Below are positions 48,951-61,700 of a stretch of 64,000 bases of DNA, one piece after another. Below the pieces are notes generated by a model. It searched no databases. It had not been told where the DNA came from and was given only the letters and a program-made list of their open reading frames with translations. This DNA comes from Salvia splendens (taxonomy: Eukaryota > Streptophyta > Magnoliopsida > Lamiales > Lamiaceae). The position numbers were made by a program, and so were the translations under genes. How positions within the stretch are numbered: the first letter of the stretch is position 1; the number at the start of each line of letters is the position of its first letter. The DNA lies in contig NC_056052.1 of assembly GCF_004379255.2 (NCBI RefSeq), positions 5,332,001 through 5,396,000 of the forward strand. The letters are read 5' to 3'.

Positions 48951-50512
48951 GAAGAAGAAAAGCTTTTCTCCTCTCACTCAACTTAAACTCTGAAAAGACT
49001 GCGAATTTGTTGCTTTGTATTCGAGAGATTGATTGGAATCAGAATTTTGGAGCTTTTTAAGAAGGCCCTTTTCCACATTTCGGTATATATCCTGTGTTGT
49101 TCCTCACTCGGTTTGTGTGCTTGTGCGTTTTTTGTCTGATGCTTCTTGCGTTTATTGCATGTGGGTCTCTTTAGAGTGCTGTTTTTCGATGTAAAATATT
49201 TTAGTTTTGTCCTTTTTAGTCTCTTCTGCTGAAGGGCCTCTCTCTCTCTAAAATCTCTTGCTCTGGCTGGCATTTTTTATTTTTTCTGGGGATAAAGATT
49301 GAAACTTTTTCCTTTCTTGGGAAGTGTGATACATCTCTATTGTTTCTTGCTGGGATTTGGCTGCAGCGTCTTGTTTTCAGACCTCAGATAACATTTCAGA
49401 ATTTTATACTATTAAGGTTTCGGATTTTAAAAATGGTGACATAAATGAATTGATGCTCTTGAGTTTTTTTTCATGTTTGTGGATTTCCTTGATTCTCAAC
49501 TTCTTTGAGGATTCTTGTAATCTCCGTTTTGAAAAGGTTGAATCTTGATTCAGAATTCTATCCCCTTGTAAGAAATTTGAAAATATCAGCCTACCTTGTC
49601 TGGTGAAAAGAGAGTATGTCTGGTTTCATAGCATTAATATGCAGTTGCTTTTTCAATTGAGCAAAGATGTGTTATGATATGTGGGATTCTCATTGGTTGG
49701 TTGCATCTCCCTGAAAGGCTATAGCAAACCTTGTTTTCTCCAAATTGATATGTGGGATTTGTTTGTTCTGCACATGATTGTACTATTTTTGATATGAACA
49801 AGAAACTATGAGAATCTTGCTTTTCTTGTTCTTCACTTAATGTTCAAAGGAAGTTAGGTGAGTGGTTCGGATCCAAATTATTGATGATGGAATTAGTGTT
49901 TCCAACAACATCTCACCTAATGTTATTAATTCGTTTGAGATGGTCTTTTTTATGGAAAATCTTCTTTAATGATGGTCATTGATATCAAAATTAATAAACT
50001 TTGAAAATAAGTATATTTGAGAAATTCTTAGTTGCTTGAACTAGTTGTGGTTTCAACATCATGGGCCACTTGATTGTGGTGTGTCATATTCTAACCAATT
50101 CTACTTTCATTTTTTTGTGGTGTGGATTGTGATATCACATTTAGATTGTAGGTGGCTTGTGGTATGTATATTTTGCAGTTGATGGAAAACTAGTTGGTGT
50201 ATGTCACATCCGTGGCTCTCGGGTTGTGACTACGCCCGGTTTGTTAGAACTGCAATGTGTCTCTACTTGTAGACGCAACGAGAAAGCGTGTAAAAGGATC
50301 CCCAGCCTCATTAGGCCGTGTTAGATAGTCGATGTATGACATTATTTAGTCCGCAATTTTAGTAGGGTTTGTCTTTTAATTATTTCCGGCATTTGTTGTT
50401 TTTGCGCTTTATGTTGCGTATATTGTTGGATTGAACGATTTTGAGTTCGTGTAACCGTGTTATCCTTCAAATACTCAATTCAATGTTTTCGTCTATCTAT
50501 GCAGACGTCTAA

Positions 50513-51256
50513 ATGGAGCGTTATCTCCGAGGACCAGCAAGGACTTCGTGCCAAAACCTTAAATCCTTGACCTCCACGCTTGACGAGCCCAACGCCAATC
50601 CATCCGCCGGCTTTGAGTGCAACATCTGCCTAGAGCTCGTGCAGGACCCCGTGGTCACATTGTGTGGCCATCTCTATTGCTGGCCGTGCATATACCGGTG
50701 GATCAAATCCCAACAAGCCTCCCCCGAGAATCCCGACCACCAAAGCCCCCAGTGCCCGGTTTGCAAGAGCAAGGTCTCGGAAAAGACCTTGATACCCCTC
50801 TACGGCCGTGGCCAGAGCACGGACGCCTCCAAGGACGAGCCATCCCGTCTCATACCGCAAAGGCCTCCGAGCCCCCGATGCCTGACCAACCTCATCATTC
50901 CCAACGCAACAAGCAACTACACGCCATACCCGTTCGAGCAACTCCACCGTAGAGGCTACAACGCCCCTCCATCCCCTAGACGAGATTACGGAAGCTACCC
51001 CGCGTCCCCGGTCCTCGGACATGGAAGCAGCGCTCCACACTTGGCCGACCCCATGATCGGGGTGTTCGGGGAGATGGTGTATTCGAGAATCTTCGGGAAC
51101 TCGGAGACGACATTGTATACGTATCCAAATTCTTACTATACAGCCGGTAGCAGCTCGCCTAGGCTGCGATGGCATATGGTGCAAACTGATAAATCATTGA
51201 GCAGAGTATGTTTCTTCTTTTTTTGTTGTATGATGCTATGTTTGCTCCTATTTTGA
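50513..51256 (+). CDS. RMA1: RMA1-like E3 ubiquitin ligase, ER tail-anchored
   Basis: A 247-residue RING-type ligase. The C3HC4 RING (about residues 35-83) shows 'FECNICLELVQDPVVTLCGH', 'LYCWPCIYRW' and 'CPVCKSKV', followed by 'LIPLYGRG', a phrase typical of RMA proteins. The middle is Pro/Ser-rich. 'FGEMVYSRIFGNS' and 'QTDKSLSRVCFFFFCCMMLC' lead to a C-terminal membrane helix with only a few residues after it, so the RING faces the cytosol at the ER. Arabidopsis and pepper RMA proteins ubiquitinate aquaporins and misfolded membrane proteins. The coding part is one exon, starting at the first ATG after a GCAG acceptor; a leader intron of about 1.4 kb (49083-50504) is inferred. All zinc ligands are present. 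Confidence 0.93.
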   Translation: MERYLRGPARTSCQNLKSLTSTLDEPNANPSAGFECNICLELVQDPVVTLCGHLYCWPCIYRWIKSQQASPENPDHQSPQCPVCKSKVSEKTLIPLYGRGQSTDASKDEPSRLIPQRPPSPRCLTNLIIPNATSNYTPYPFEQLHRRGYNAPPSPRRDYGSYPASPVLGHGSSAPHLADPMIGVFGEMVYSRIFGNSETTLYTYPNSYYTAGSSSPRLRWHMVQTDKSLSRVCFFFFCCMMLCLLLF

Positions 51257-52195
51257 GCTAAATGTATTTTCAATGTTATGATTTGTACATATTATAGTTT
51301 ATATATATGAGCATTATATACAAACGCTAGTGTTCTCAATTTAATTTTAGCTACGCAGTTGGTAGAACGTTTTCTATGTGATAAATAGATTGAAGTTCGA
51401 GTATAACATAACCTAAGCACCGCAATCATCTATTTACAATAATATTCGATCCTTATCTATGATAGACTGATTGATAATGCTGGAGTGTGGTCTAATACTT
51501 AATGAATCAGACTCGATTGGTCATACGTTATTTTGACTTATCTTTTTTTCGCAACTTAATACCATGCCGCGGTAGGGTCCGTGATGCATGCTTGATGAGA
51601 TATTCCACTTGCAATAGTATATGATCTTTCCTTTGTCGCATTTATTATAGAAATTGAAACATTATTTGTGGCCCCTATATTGGATGTCCGGTTTGCTACG
51701 TGCATCTAGAAGCAAATTTGTCCACAATAGTAACTAATATTTGTGAGACTAAGAGAGTCAATCATTAAGAGATTAGTGGTCCTATTTTATTTGAAAATAG
51801 CATTCTTTAGAAGTCCCCACTGCCCTTTTTTCTAGAAGTAGGCGATCTAATTTTGATTCCCATCGCACAATTTTTCTTTGAGTTATGGAATGAGTGATTA
51901 AGAAATAGTATATTCTAGTTTAATGTCCCAATCTTACAAAAAAAAGGGCTCTATTTTCTTCTCCATTTTTTAATTCCTCGATTGATATGTGGGAAGAGCT
52001 TGGAAGCTCATAATAATTAATTAGTAGAGGGATATATTCCAAAACTGTTTTTTATTGATTTGATTGGGAATTGTGGTGGAACACTTGAGTCATGTGCTAC
52101 GATTAGATATCCTTTCATTTTATATTAACATTTTTAATATTATCATATTACATGAATTATATGAAATCATGATAGAAAAATAATCAAGCCGTTTA
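51257..52195. other. 3' flank of RMA1, no other gene
   Basis: Contains the presumed 3'UTR of RMA1 (ATTATAGTTTATATATATG near 51300) and unremarkable AT-rich spacer. No element ends seen. Confidence 0.6.
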
Positions 52196-52824
52196 GAGCA
52201 TACACAATAGGGACGGACATCCCGACGGATAAGCCCGCAGACATCCCAAAAGCACCTCTTGACGTTATAAGGACATCACACAGCACTGCCACGTCATAAG
52301 GACATCCCACTACACAATAGCGGACATCCCCTAGGACATCACGACGGACAAGCACAATAATAAAAATTCACAAATTCACAATTTCACAATTACGGAATTA
52401 AAATTTCGACACGAATACATGGAAAGAAAGTGCAATAATAATTTTATTAAATAAAAAAATTAACATAGTACAATTAAAAAAAACGATACAAACAAAGTAT
52501 TTGTTTTAGGCATTCATTTTCGACGATCATGATAATATATGTGTTAGCCGGTCGCTCGTCCGTGGTGCAAATGAAATGAAGTGGAATGTGTCGTATATAT
52601 AGAGTTTAAAAAGAAAAATCGAAAATTGGGATGTCCGCCGGGACGTCCGTCGAGTCACCACAATAGCGGACGAGACGACAGACATTCTCTGACGGACGTC
52701 CGCGCATGACCGCAGATGACCTCTCGTCCGTCGCTCGCTCGTCCACCCCAATAGTGGACATCCTGGACGGACGACCCGCTCGCCGGTCGAACGTCCGTCG
52801 GGACGTCCGCTATTGTGGATGCTC
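52196..52824. mobile_element. Harbinger MITE, third family
   Basis: Inverted ends GAGCATACACAATAGGGACG and CGCTATTGTGGATGCTC with TTA duplications (52193-52195 and 52825-52827). Subterminal repeats of GGACATCCC and GACGGACGTCC. A TATATATAG and leader-like stretch near 52595 followed directly by AT-rich tail indicates an internal deletion derivative. 629 bp, no protein. Confidence 0.88.
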
Positions 52825-52958
52825 TTAAAGTGCTTTTAAATAACCTCTTGGTAATATGATTGGTTATAGTAATTTATGTATAATTTGCTATCAATATGGG
52901 TGCTTTTAAATCACCTTTTGCAAATATGATTCGCTCTCAATATGGTAGTAACATACTA

Positions 52959-53210
52959 CTCCCTCCGTCCCCCAAAATTCGTCACCATTTGACCCGGCAC
53001 GGGTTCTAAGAAATATAATAGAAAGTGAGTTGAAAAAGTTGGTGGTATGTGGGTCCTACTTTTATATATTAGTTTTATAATAAAATGTGAGTGTGAATGA
53101 GTTAGTGGAATGTAGGGTCCACTACCAAAAATGGTAAAAGTGAAAGGTGACAAATTTTTAGGGACGGACGAAAAAGGAAATAGGTGACAAATTTTCAGGG
53201 ACGAAGGGAG
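52959..53210. mobile_element. Stowaway-like MITE
   Basis: Left CTCCCTCCGTCCCCCAAAAT and right TTTTCAGGGACGAAGGGAG with TA duplications. The right terminus segment is duplicated ('GTGACAAATTTTTAGGGACG' then 'GTGACAAATTTTCAGGGACG'). Confidence 0.87.
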
Positions 53211-53301
53211 TAACATTTAGTAAAGGAGGTGCCACGTAAGCCAACCTATTGTGTCACATTAGTCACAAATAAATAAATACCTATTAGGACATATCAAAGT
53301 A

Positions 53302-53481
53302 CTCCTTCCGTCCCGGACTACTTGCACTTATTTCTTTTCTGGGCGTCCCAAGTTATTTGCACTCTTTCCATTTTTAGTAAAAATTATCACCTACAACCGC
53401 AATTGTTGACTTTGCTATACACTCATTCCTTAATCTCCGTGTCGAAAAGGAAATGTGCGAGTAGTCCGGGACGGAGGGAGT
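53302..53481. mobile_element. Stowaway-like MITE
   Basis: Ends CTCCTTCCGTCCCGGACTAC and GTAGTCCGGGACGGAGGGAG, TA on each side; 180 bp. Confidence 0.92.
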
Positions 53482-53495
53482 ATCATAATTAATAC

Positions 53496-54123
53496 TCCCT
53501 TTGTTACCTCATAGTTGAGTAATTTTTCTATTTCGGAAAGTTCACTCATAGTTGAGTCATTTTCATATAGTAATTTGTTCTCTCTCTTACTTTTTTTTTG
53601 TAAGGAGGATCGACGATGGTTCTCCATCTACCCCCGAAGTGACTCGGACCCCCGACTTAACGGTCGGAGGTGAAGCGTCTTACCACCGAGCTGCGCTTCG
53701 TTGCCAAGGTGGGAACCATCGGGTCCACCTACCTTCCCCCTAGCACGGGTCCAGCTTTTTCCTTCCCCTGGCACGGGTTCAGGCCACCAGCCTCCCCCGA
53801 TACCTGAGTCCAGATCACTCCCCCGATGCCTGGGTTCAGGCCAGTGAGTCCATAAGCCCCAGGGGAAATTAATCCCCAAGATGAGCCTCCCAGAGGTCGA
53901 ACCCGTGACCTCCAGGATGGCGCGGTATCCTTGTCTCCCTCCTCAACCACTTGAGCTAGGGGGCTTGGATTGTTCTCTCTCTTACTTTATTCTTTCTACT
54001 TTATTCACTTTCTACTTTTTTCTCTTTCTTACTTTGTTATCTATTTATTTATCGCACTCAATATCCCTTTTTTTAACCTCAGTGCCGAAAAGTTTCGCCT
54101 CAACTAGGAGGGAACGGAAGGTG
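53496..54123. mobile_element. Stowaway-like MITE split by a SINE
   Basis: Left CTCCCTTTGTTACCTCATAG and right CAACTAGGAGGGAACGGAAG with TA duplications (53494-53495 and 54124-54125). About 250 bp of MITE remain once the SINE and its target duplication are removed. Confidence 0.85.
53594..53969 (-). mobile_element. tRNA-derived SINE
   Basis: On the minus strand the element starts near TCCAAGCCCCCTAGCTCAAG. An A-box-like TAGCTCAAGTGGTTGAGG and a B box GGGTTCGACCTC follow at tRNA spacing. A body and a poly-A tail (poly-T on plus at 53592-53599) complete it. Direct repeats TTGTTCTCTCTCTTAC at 53575-53590 and 53970-53985 are the target duplication. The GC-rich ORFs across it are not genes. Confidence 0.88.
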
Positions 54124-55076
54124 TATGACATTGGAAAGGTGGACGCACTATACGGGTTGTGTTTGAATAAATATAGATTTGATAACCAAATTACTCTTAA
54201 AATTGGAATCGCCGTCATCAAGTTGAATGATTACTGGCGGTGGTGGAGTGGGTGGAGGTGGTGAAGGCGATGGCGGCGATTGGGAGCGAGAAGCTTCGGA
54301 ATTGGAGGGTCCATCTAGGTTTAGGGTTATTATGGTAATTTTCTGTTGACTTGGGATAATTCCAATTAGAGAAAAGATAAATTAACAACATTTATATATA
54401 CAAAATACCCTTTAAATTAATTCTATTTTGGGGATATAATTTTATGACTAATTTACCCTTAGTAATTAATATTGGATATTTCTAACTGTACTAGTTTAGG
54501 AAAATATTATTGATTTAGGTTTTAAACTATTTATGTTAATACTGATTAACACACAACTTAATTAAATTACTATATTTAATTATAAAATAAATACTAGTAT
54601 ATAATTTAATAAAGTACTGTACTATTTATTTTTTAAAAGAAATTTATATTTGATCATTTTATATAGTTTAGTATCTAGTTTTTTTTGTCATTCAAATTAT
54701 TTTTTCATAACTTGTTTGGGTTTTTTTTGTTAATATTTCATTCAAATTGTCATGCTATATAAATCATCAATATTGTTACAATGAAATAATTCAATACATG
54801 AAAAAAATAAATTAAAATAATAAAACAATTTTATAACTGAAATGTCAACTACATGAGAACATACTTATTGTCATAATGATTTAGTAATATTTTTTGTGTT
54901 TTCTTTTTATTTTTGTGTTATTTTTCTTTAACATTTTCCTAAGCTTGTTCCTTTTTTATTAAATATCCAAAAGCATATACATAAATTTTTTTATTAATTA
55001 CTTTTAGAATATTAATAAAATATTAATCATTATTTCTTAACTAATCCTTCAATTATATTATTATATAATTGAATGT

Positions 55077-55860
55077 GAATGACCATTATCATTTTAATCT
55101 ATTTTTTACTATTACATTATATTATTTTTGTTTCGTAATTTTTGAGTCGAGATGTAGAGTACACAAGAAAACCGACTAATGACCATCAATTAGTTGGACG
55201 AGAGTACTAAGAAATTAATATATATAGTAATTCGCAATTTTAAAATTTTTGAATAATAAAATAAGTGGACGTGAATAGTAATTATTGCTCCTATTATTGT
55301 TTTAATTTATTTTATTACTTATATATCAAATTTATTTTTATTTCATGATTTTGCGTCAAGATATTGAATTAATGATTATCAGTTAGTTTGATTGATAGTA
55401 TTATAACATTAAATATACATATATGTGGTTGTTCATAATTTACAATTTTAAAAATTATTTAATATTCAAATAGTTTGATCGAATGACTGTTATTGTTTTA
55501 ATTTATTTTTTATTATTATATTCATTTCATAATTTTCCAGTCAAAACGTATAGTATTCAAGGAAATCGACGTGATGATATTTAATTAGTTGGATGACAAT
55601 ACTAATTAATTAAGTATATTTACAAGTAGTTATATTTATAATTTATAATTTTGCTACTATTCCATTTAACAATGAAATAGTTAGTTTTGAATAACTATTA
55701 TTGTTTTAGTTTATTTTTATTATAAATAAATCAAAATAATAATCTTTAATTAGTTGGAATACTAAAAATTGAAATAACAAATTATAATTAGTTGGATGAT
55801 AATCCTAAATATTTAAATACATTATGTGACGTTCTTTTAGTGACTAAAATTTTATATGTC
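55077..55860. repeat. Degenerate tandem repeat of about 200 bp
   Basis: The phrase 'GAATGACCATTATCATTTTAA' and relatives recur at about 55077, 55275, 55482 and 55708, each followed by a T-rich stretch, a 'GAGTCGAGATG'-like segment and 'TTAGTTGGATGA'. Four diverged units. Confidence 0.7.
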
Positions 55861-57025
55861 AATTTATTCAATTAAATTTTATTGTATAATACTGTAGCAT
55901 TTAAAAGTTGAGTCTTACTTACCCAGATTTTATTAAAATGTATGATGAAAAATGAGATGAATCCATCTTTTTAGTTTTGATCTATCTATAATTATGTAGC
56001 TTTAAGATAGAACTACTTAATACTTGCCTAAATCTGTAGTTATTTAATTAACAAACTTAATTTTTCCCTAAATAGTTATGAAAGGGTAAATATGTGATAT
56101 GGAGTATAAACTAATTAATCATCATCAATGTTATTATAGATATAAAATACATAAAATGTCCAATTTTGTATATACAATATTTGTTAATTTATCACTACCC
56201 TTCCAATTAAGGTGTCAAAATTGGCAAGAAAAATAACAGCTACATTTAAAATAGTACTAATAAATACTTATGTTATCCTCTAACAACCAACTAGTTGTAC
56301 AAATTGTTGTAACTATACTTATCTCTATATATAACTAGAAAATTAATTTTGAATATTTAAGGCTCAACTTGCTTGATCCACCCACATAATTAGTTGTATT
56401 TTTCTTGATTCTGCATTGAGTGATGCTACTCTAGTTAGAAATATAACAGAAAAAGTTGCTTTTCGCGAGAAATAATTACGTAATCATACCAAACTTGAAA
56501 GAAACTAACTTGGCCGCCACCTAATTGAATTTGCTATTATAGTCTGATCTAAGTTGATTAATATATCGTGTGCTTTGATTATTACAGTTATTAACGTAAT
56601 GTTATTCATATTTATATGTATGCATTTGCGTGTAAAGTGATGTTAGTTAGTACATTCATTACTCATATGCTAATTATAGGTAAACTATTCCTTCAATCTT
56701 TTACCTTATCTAATAATACGTCACGCAATTATATTGATGCAAATTGTAATTAGATACGAATATCTATCGGCAATTACCCATATGTCATATGGCTAAAATC
56801 CATCTAGTGATATGATTGTATAAAAAATGTTGCCATTTGTTTAAGAAATAATTAATAATTTAACATGCTTATAACATATAACTAGAAAATATAGTACATG
56901 GCAAAAAATTGAGCAGCCCAATTAACATACTATTTTCACAAAAAGTATGTAACTACTGACAATCTTTATATACTACTATACACTAGTTGAGTGGCACATA
57001 CAATGACGTTTAATTAATAAATATA

Positions 57026-57257
57026 CTCCCCCATTGTCTTATAGAAATAGGTCATATTTCTTTTTTTCGTTCGTCTCATAAAAATAGTCCATATCTATTT
57101 ATGTCAACATTTTTCTTCTTCTCTTTTACTTTATCATTTATGAGCTTCAATATCTACTACACAATTTCAACTATTTTTTCTTCTTCTCTTACTTCACCAA
57201 ATTACGTATTAAAACTTATGTCTAACCCTAAAAGACATATTTCTATTAGAGAGGAAG
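57026..57257. mobile_element. Stowaway-like MITE
   Basis: Left CTCCCCCATTGTCTTATAGA and right TATTTCTATTAGAGAGGAAG, TA duplications at 57024-57025 and 57258-57259. 232 bp, imperfect ends. Confidence 0.82.
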
Positions 57258-58787
57258 TATAACATATCCTAAATGAATAAAGAGTACTATCATGATTTTG
57301 AAGAATTTTGGATATAGCATGTTTATTGCTTATATGGAGTATGCGTTAGTTAAATTCTATTATTCGCCACCAATATAATTTGTTATCATAATTTTATAGT
57401 AGAAGAATCTAAAAAAAAGCAACTGGCTTATCAAAATAATCAAATAAAATATAAACTTTAATTCAAAGTAGTATAAGTACAATTTTATTAACTTGAACTT
57501 TGACAGGTTTTCAAAATCGAGTCAAATTGAATCAAAATCTATGCTTTGTTTGATAACTGATATCAAAAAGATAATCCCATTTCTAAGATTAATGCTACTA
57601 TCTCATTTTCAGCGATAATATATGAATTTAATTAGTAGTACAAAATATGTCTCTATTATTGAACTTTCAAAATTTTTTGGTCTTTGTGTCAGCGACAAGA
57701 AATTCAATCTACAATCGGCCAAATATACATTTTTTATTGTAACATGAGGTCAAAGATTGGTCTGCAGTTATTATACATAATTATTTACACATTGATTGAC
57801 AACATGAACTTATAAAATAATATAATTATTGTTCGTAAATGAAAATTAATGGAGAAGGTGAAGAGGAACCAAAAGATAAGGTGAGCAAGCAGCCAAAAAT
57901 GATAAAATATGAATATCTATGGAGTAGGAGATAGATTTTTCGATAAGGTTATAAATGTGGAAAAATATTTATATATGTATCATATGTGTGTCTGTAACGC
58001 CATTTGCATTAGATTCTCTACTTATAAAAGTATAATTTGACAAGGACCCAAATATATTTAATACTCCATGAGAATAATAAATTCACTGATTTAATTTGCA
58101 AATTGATAGAAATATCACAAACCAATATTATTATTTTTTTATTATTTATCATATTTATATTATATAATTATTTTGGCAATACATGGCACCGGATCTAACC
58201 TAATTAAAAAATTAGAACAAATGTTGAATTCAGCGAAATGATAAATGAGTATTTCATACGCTTATCAATATTGACATTATTTTGACAATGTATAATAGCA
58301 GGGAAACTATCGGCTTTTGCTTTTGCTTTTATTTTTTCTGAAACTTTGTTTATACACTGGGCCTTACTAATCCAACAACAAGCCACACAAATGGGCCACC
58401 ATGTAACCTCAAACTTTTATGGGCCTAATATTGAATTATATCCCAAAATTCATTGATTAGAAATAAAACAACATTATAGTATTAAGAGTCGATGTTTAGC
58501 TCTTTTTTCTTCTTTGCTCTATTAATTTTTTTCATGTTGGCTTCACACAATTTTTTCGTTCTTTACTCCATGCCCACCAAGGCAATTTTTCCACGATTTT
58601 TTATCAAACTAAAATCTCTTTAAACATATCACTGGGCTCGCGAAAAATTTCACGATTAAATAAACTGACAGTAACAAAATGGGCCAAGGCCCATATTTAT
58701 TAGTAAAAAGTAAATAATCTGCTATACATTTGAATAAAATATTGCATTGTTCTTTCATAAACTTAACCCTAATAAAATTAATTGAAG

Positions 58788-61700
58788 ATGCTAATTTCTG
58801 CTCGTGGAATCTTGTTCAGCCCAAAGACTACATTCAATAGCTGCAACAAGATTCCTCATATTTACATTGGGGTCAAACCCTTTACCTCAAAACCCCCATT
58901 TTCGATGTCAGCGGACACCCTCACAGCAGCAGACAATGATGGTGCAACCATTAGCCTCGAAGAATGGCAGGGGTGGGGCACCGTGTCGCCGCTGCCGGCG
59001 ATGGTGGATCAAGTTATTCATGATATGAAGCTTCTGGAGAAGGACATTGACAAGCCCATGACCTTTGGCGGAAACCGCGGCGCCCTCACGGTCAGAAAAC
59101 GCAAATTTTTTTCGTTTTAGCTTGTGTGTAATGCGGTGGAGTTGTGTGGGGATTGAGTCAATTGGATGATGTTGTGATTTTGGTTTGTGGGGTTTTGGAA
59201 AGATTGGGAATTTGTGGGGTGGAGTTTGATGTTTGTGTGATTGAATTAATTTTATGTCTGATTTTAGCCTTTTTTGTTTGTATGTCTGTTTGTGGTGAAT
59301 GGTGATTTTTGAGTATTGTATTTTTCTTTGTGGTTTATCTATGGATTAATTGGTTTCAAGTTTCAACAACATAAAATTTGCCCCCAATTTTGGATTTGCA
59401 CGTCCTCGAATACAGACACTACGTTGTTTGTAAGTTTATCCTAATTTCACCCTAACCTATGGGATGGAGGGGAAGTGTCTCACTTGCATAAACCTATTGA
59501 AGCTGATTCGCCAGTGTGAACATACCCTGTGCATACAAGACAGGAGTAGTTTATTGTATGCAACCGGTCATGTCACATGTGCAAAACCAATATTAGGGAA
59601 CAAAATTGTATTAAAACCAATTAACCGTTGGATATAATAGTTTGTCTTTGCCTGGAAAGATGTTTGGCCTCGATCAAATTTATGGGGAAAAATCATTGTG
59701 ATCATCAATGCAAAGTTTGTGAATGCATATTTTGCCATTTTTAGAATATGTTTTACTTGTAAGAGTGGCCATTTGAGTACTTACGCAATAAACACTTGCA
59801 TAAACCTATTGCTTTCAATCATTGTCAAAAGAAAATCGGAGAAACGCGATGTTAGTTGGTTAGATACAGTAGCCATGTCTAGATTCATATTACCGTTTTC
59901 ATCTGTGTATAAACTCTTCAACTATTTCTATCTTGATCTCAATGTTTTAAGATATGCATAAGCAAACTAATTATCACTGAAACTTGATAATTCAGAGCCT
60001 GGTTTTGTCTCCTCCTTAACATTGGCATCTCTGCTTGCTTCTAGGGAGGCTTCAAGGTAGCGGAGGACAAGAAGCATCGGGCAAAATATGCATCTCTATA
60101 CACTACTGAAGAAAAACTCCAATTCTTTTCAGCTCGACAGATAGCTTGCCGGCTACTTGGGAGTAGGGGCTATCTGTGTCAGAAGGTACAGAGTTGATCA
60201 ATTTTGTCGTACACCATTTTGTTTCTACAAATATAATTGGTTAGTGACTGACTTCCTTACTCTGATGGACTTAATAGCTTTCATATATACGTGGTTATTA
60301 ATTCCATTTTTTAACTACTTGTTGTTGTTTGAATTTATTGCAGTGCTGGCTTCCCCAAGAAGACTGTGTATGTTCGAAAATGAAAACATGTTCCTTGTGG
60401 AATAAATTGCATATTTGGTTGTACATGCACCCGAAGGTTTGAGGTTCTGTCTGTTTGTTGACAATTTTGCATTTATTCTTTCATTTCAGAGGAGGAAACA
60501 CATATGCTTGTTCTGATTGAGTTTCATTTAAGTTTTATGATATGCTTTCTAAAACATGAAATAAGATTGTTGAGCATTGCATTTTCATGTCTTTTATCAG
60601 GATTTCCTAAGACAGAATAATACCGGGAAGTTATTGTGGCAAGTTTTTGGTGTTCAAGCTGCGAGCTTGTGTATCTTTGGCATAGCCGAGCACGAAGAAA
60701 TGATGTGGAATGAATTGAATCGTGCAGGTATTTTATATACTTTCAACTCTTGAGATATATGTCCAAATTGACCTTTAAAGTTTTACTCCTTTTTTGGCAT
60801 GGTTAGCATCGGTTATGCTTATTTTATGCCCTTTTTCCAATCCACAATTTCTCCAAGGAAATGTGAAATTTTGATCTCCAAATGTTAAGTTTCCTAATTT
60901 TACCAAATTATCAGCAAAGTTCTTTTGATTCGACCAGGGGTGTTTTACAGGTAGAAACAGGGTTTGGTGTCTTTATCCAAATAAGAATGCAGTGACGGAA
61001 TCTGTTAAGGATATTGTTGGCTGCTCAACAAGTCCGGAAAGCCAAGCAGAACCGGTAATTCGCATGCCTCGTTACTGCAGGCTCAAGTTTGTTATAATAT
61101 CATATACCAAAAGCCATTTCAATTTACAGCCTATGCAGTCTTTTTACGTAATTTATGCATGAAGCCCCTTTCAGTTATATGCTAAAAGCTCATATTTTAA
61201 TGTCACACAGGCAAATAAAGATGATGTGTTGCACTTTATTTTTATCGATGGTACTTGGAGCAATTCAGCTGCAATGGTCAAGCGTTTGCAGGTTTGGAGC
61301 TAAACAAATATAAATCTGTATAATATCCAAAAAAAAAGTTTGTTCTCATTAATAATCTTTTATTTGCATTCACTCCTTGCTATGTTAAGAATCTATGAAT
61401 CCAGCTTCTCATGAATGAAAAGTGAATATATGAAACTAACTATGTACTCGAAGAATAGCTCGTTAGGCATTGCGTAGCTACCATTTGTGCTGGCTAAGAT
61501 TTTCTTCCACACTCATACATCGTGAAAGATAACATTTTATTAATGCAAGCTTGATTTTATACAGACTAGAGCTGAATCAGAATGGGGAAAGGAACTGCGT
61601 TGCATATCTCTGAACACAGGTGCATCCTTGATGCATAAACTACGGTAAAATCTCTTCCATGTTCCTCCGTTAAGTTCATGTACTATCCATTTTGCTATTA

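Larger units (their letters stand above)
54126..58787. other. Long AT-rich spacer upstream of the DTW gene
   Basis: No gene found over 4.6 kb. 54236-54300 has a GGTGG/GGCGG-rich patch, probably a gene relic or repeat. Apart from the tandem repeat at 55.08-55.86 kb and a MITE at 57026, it is low-complexity A/T sequence. The promoter of the DTW gene should lie near 58.5-58.78 kb; GGGCC/GGCCC motifs at 58358, 58421 and 58682-58690 resemble plant site-II-like elements. Confidence 0.55.

Noticed and set aside
50630..51184. Minus-strand ORF across RMA1
   Set aside because: Shadow of the RING ligase coding sequence.
53900..53969. tRNA gene
   Set aside because: A- and B-box-like sequences are present but there is no cloverleaf; the poly-A tail and target duplications show a SINE.
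53552..54264. Several GC-rich short ORFs
   Set aside because: They lie in the SINE and its host MITE; no coding similarity.
59698..59961. 87-codon ORF
   Set aside because: Lies wholly in intron 1 of the DTW gene and resembles no protein I know.
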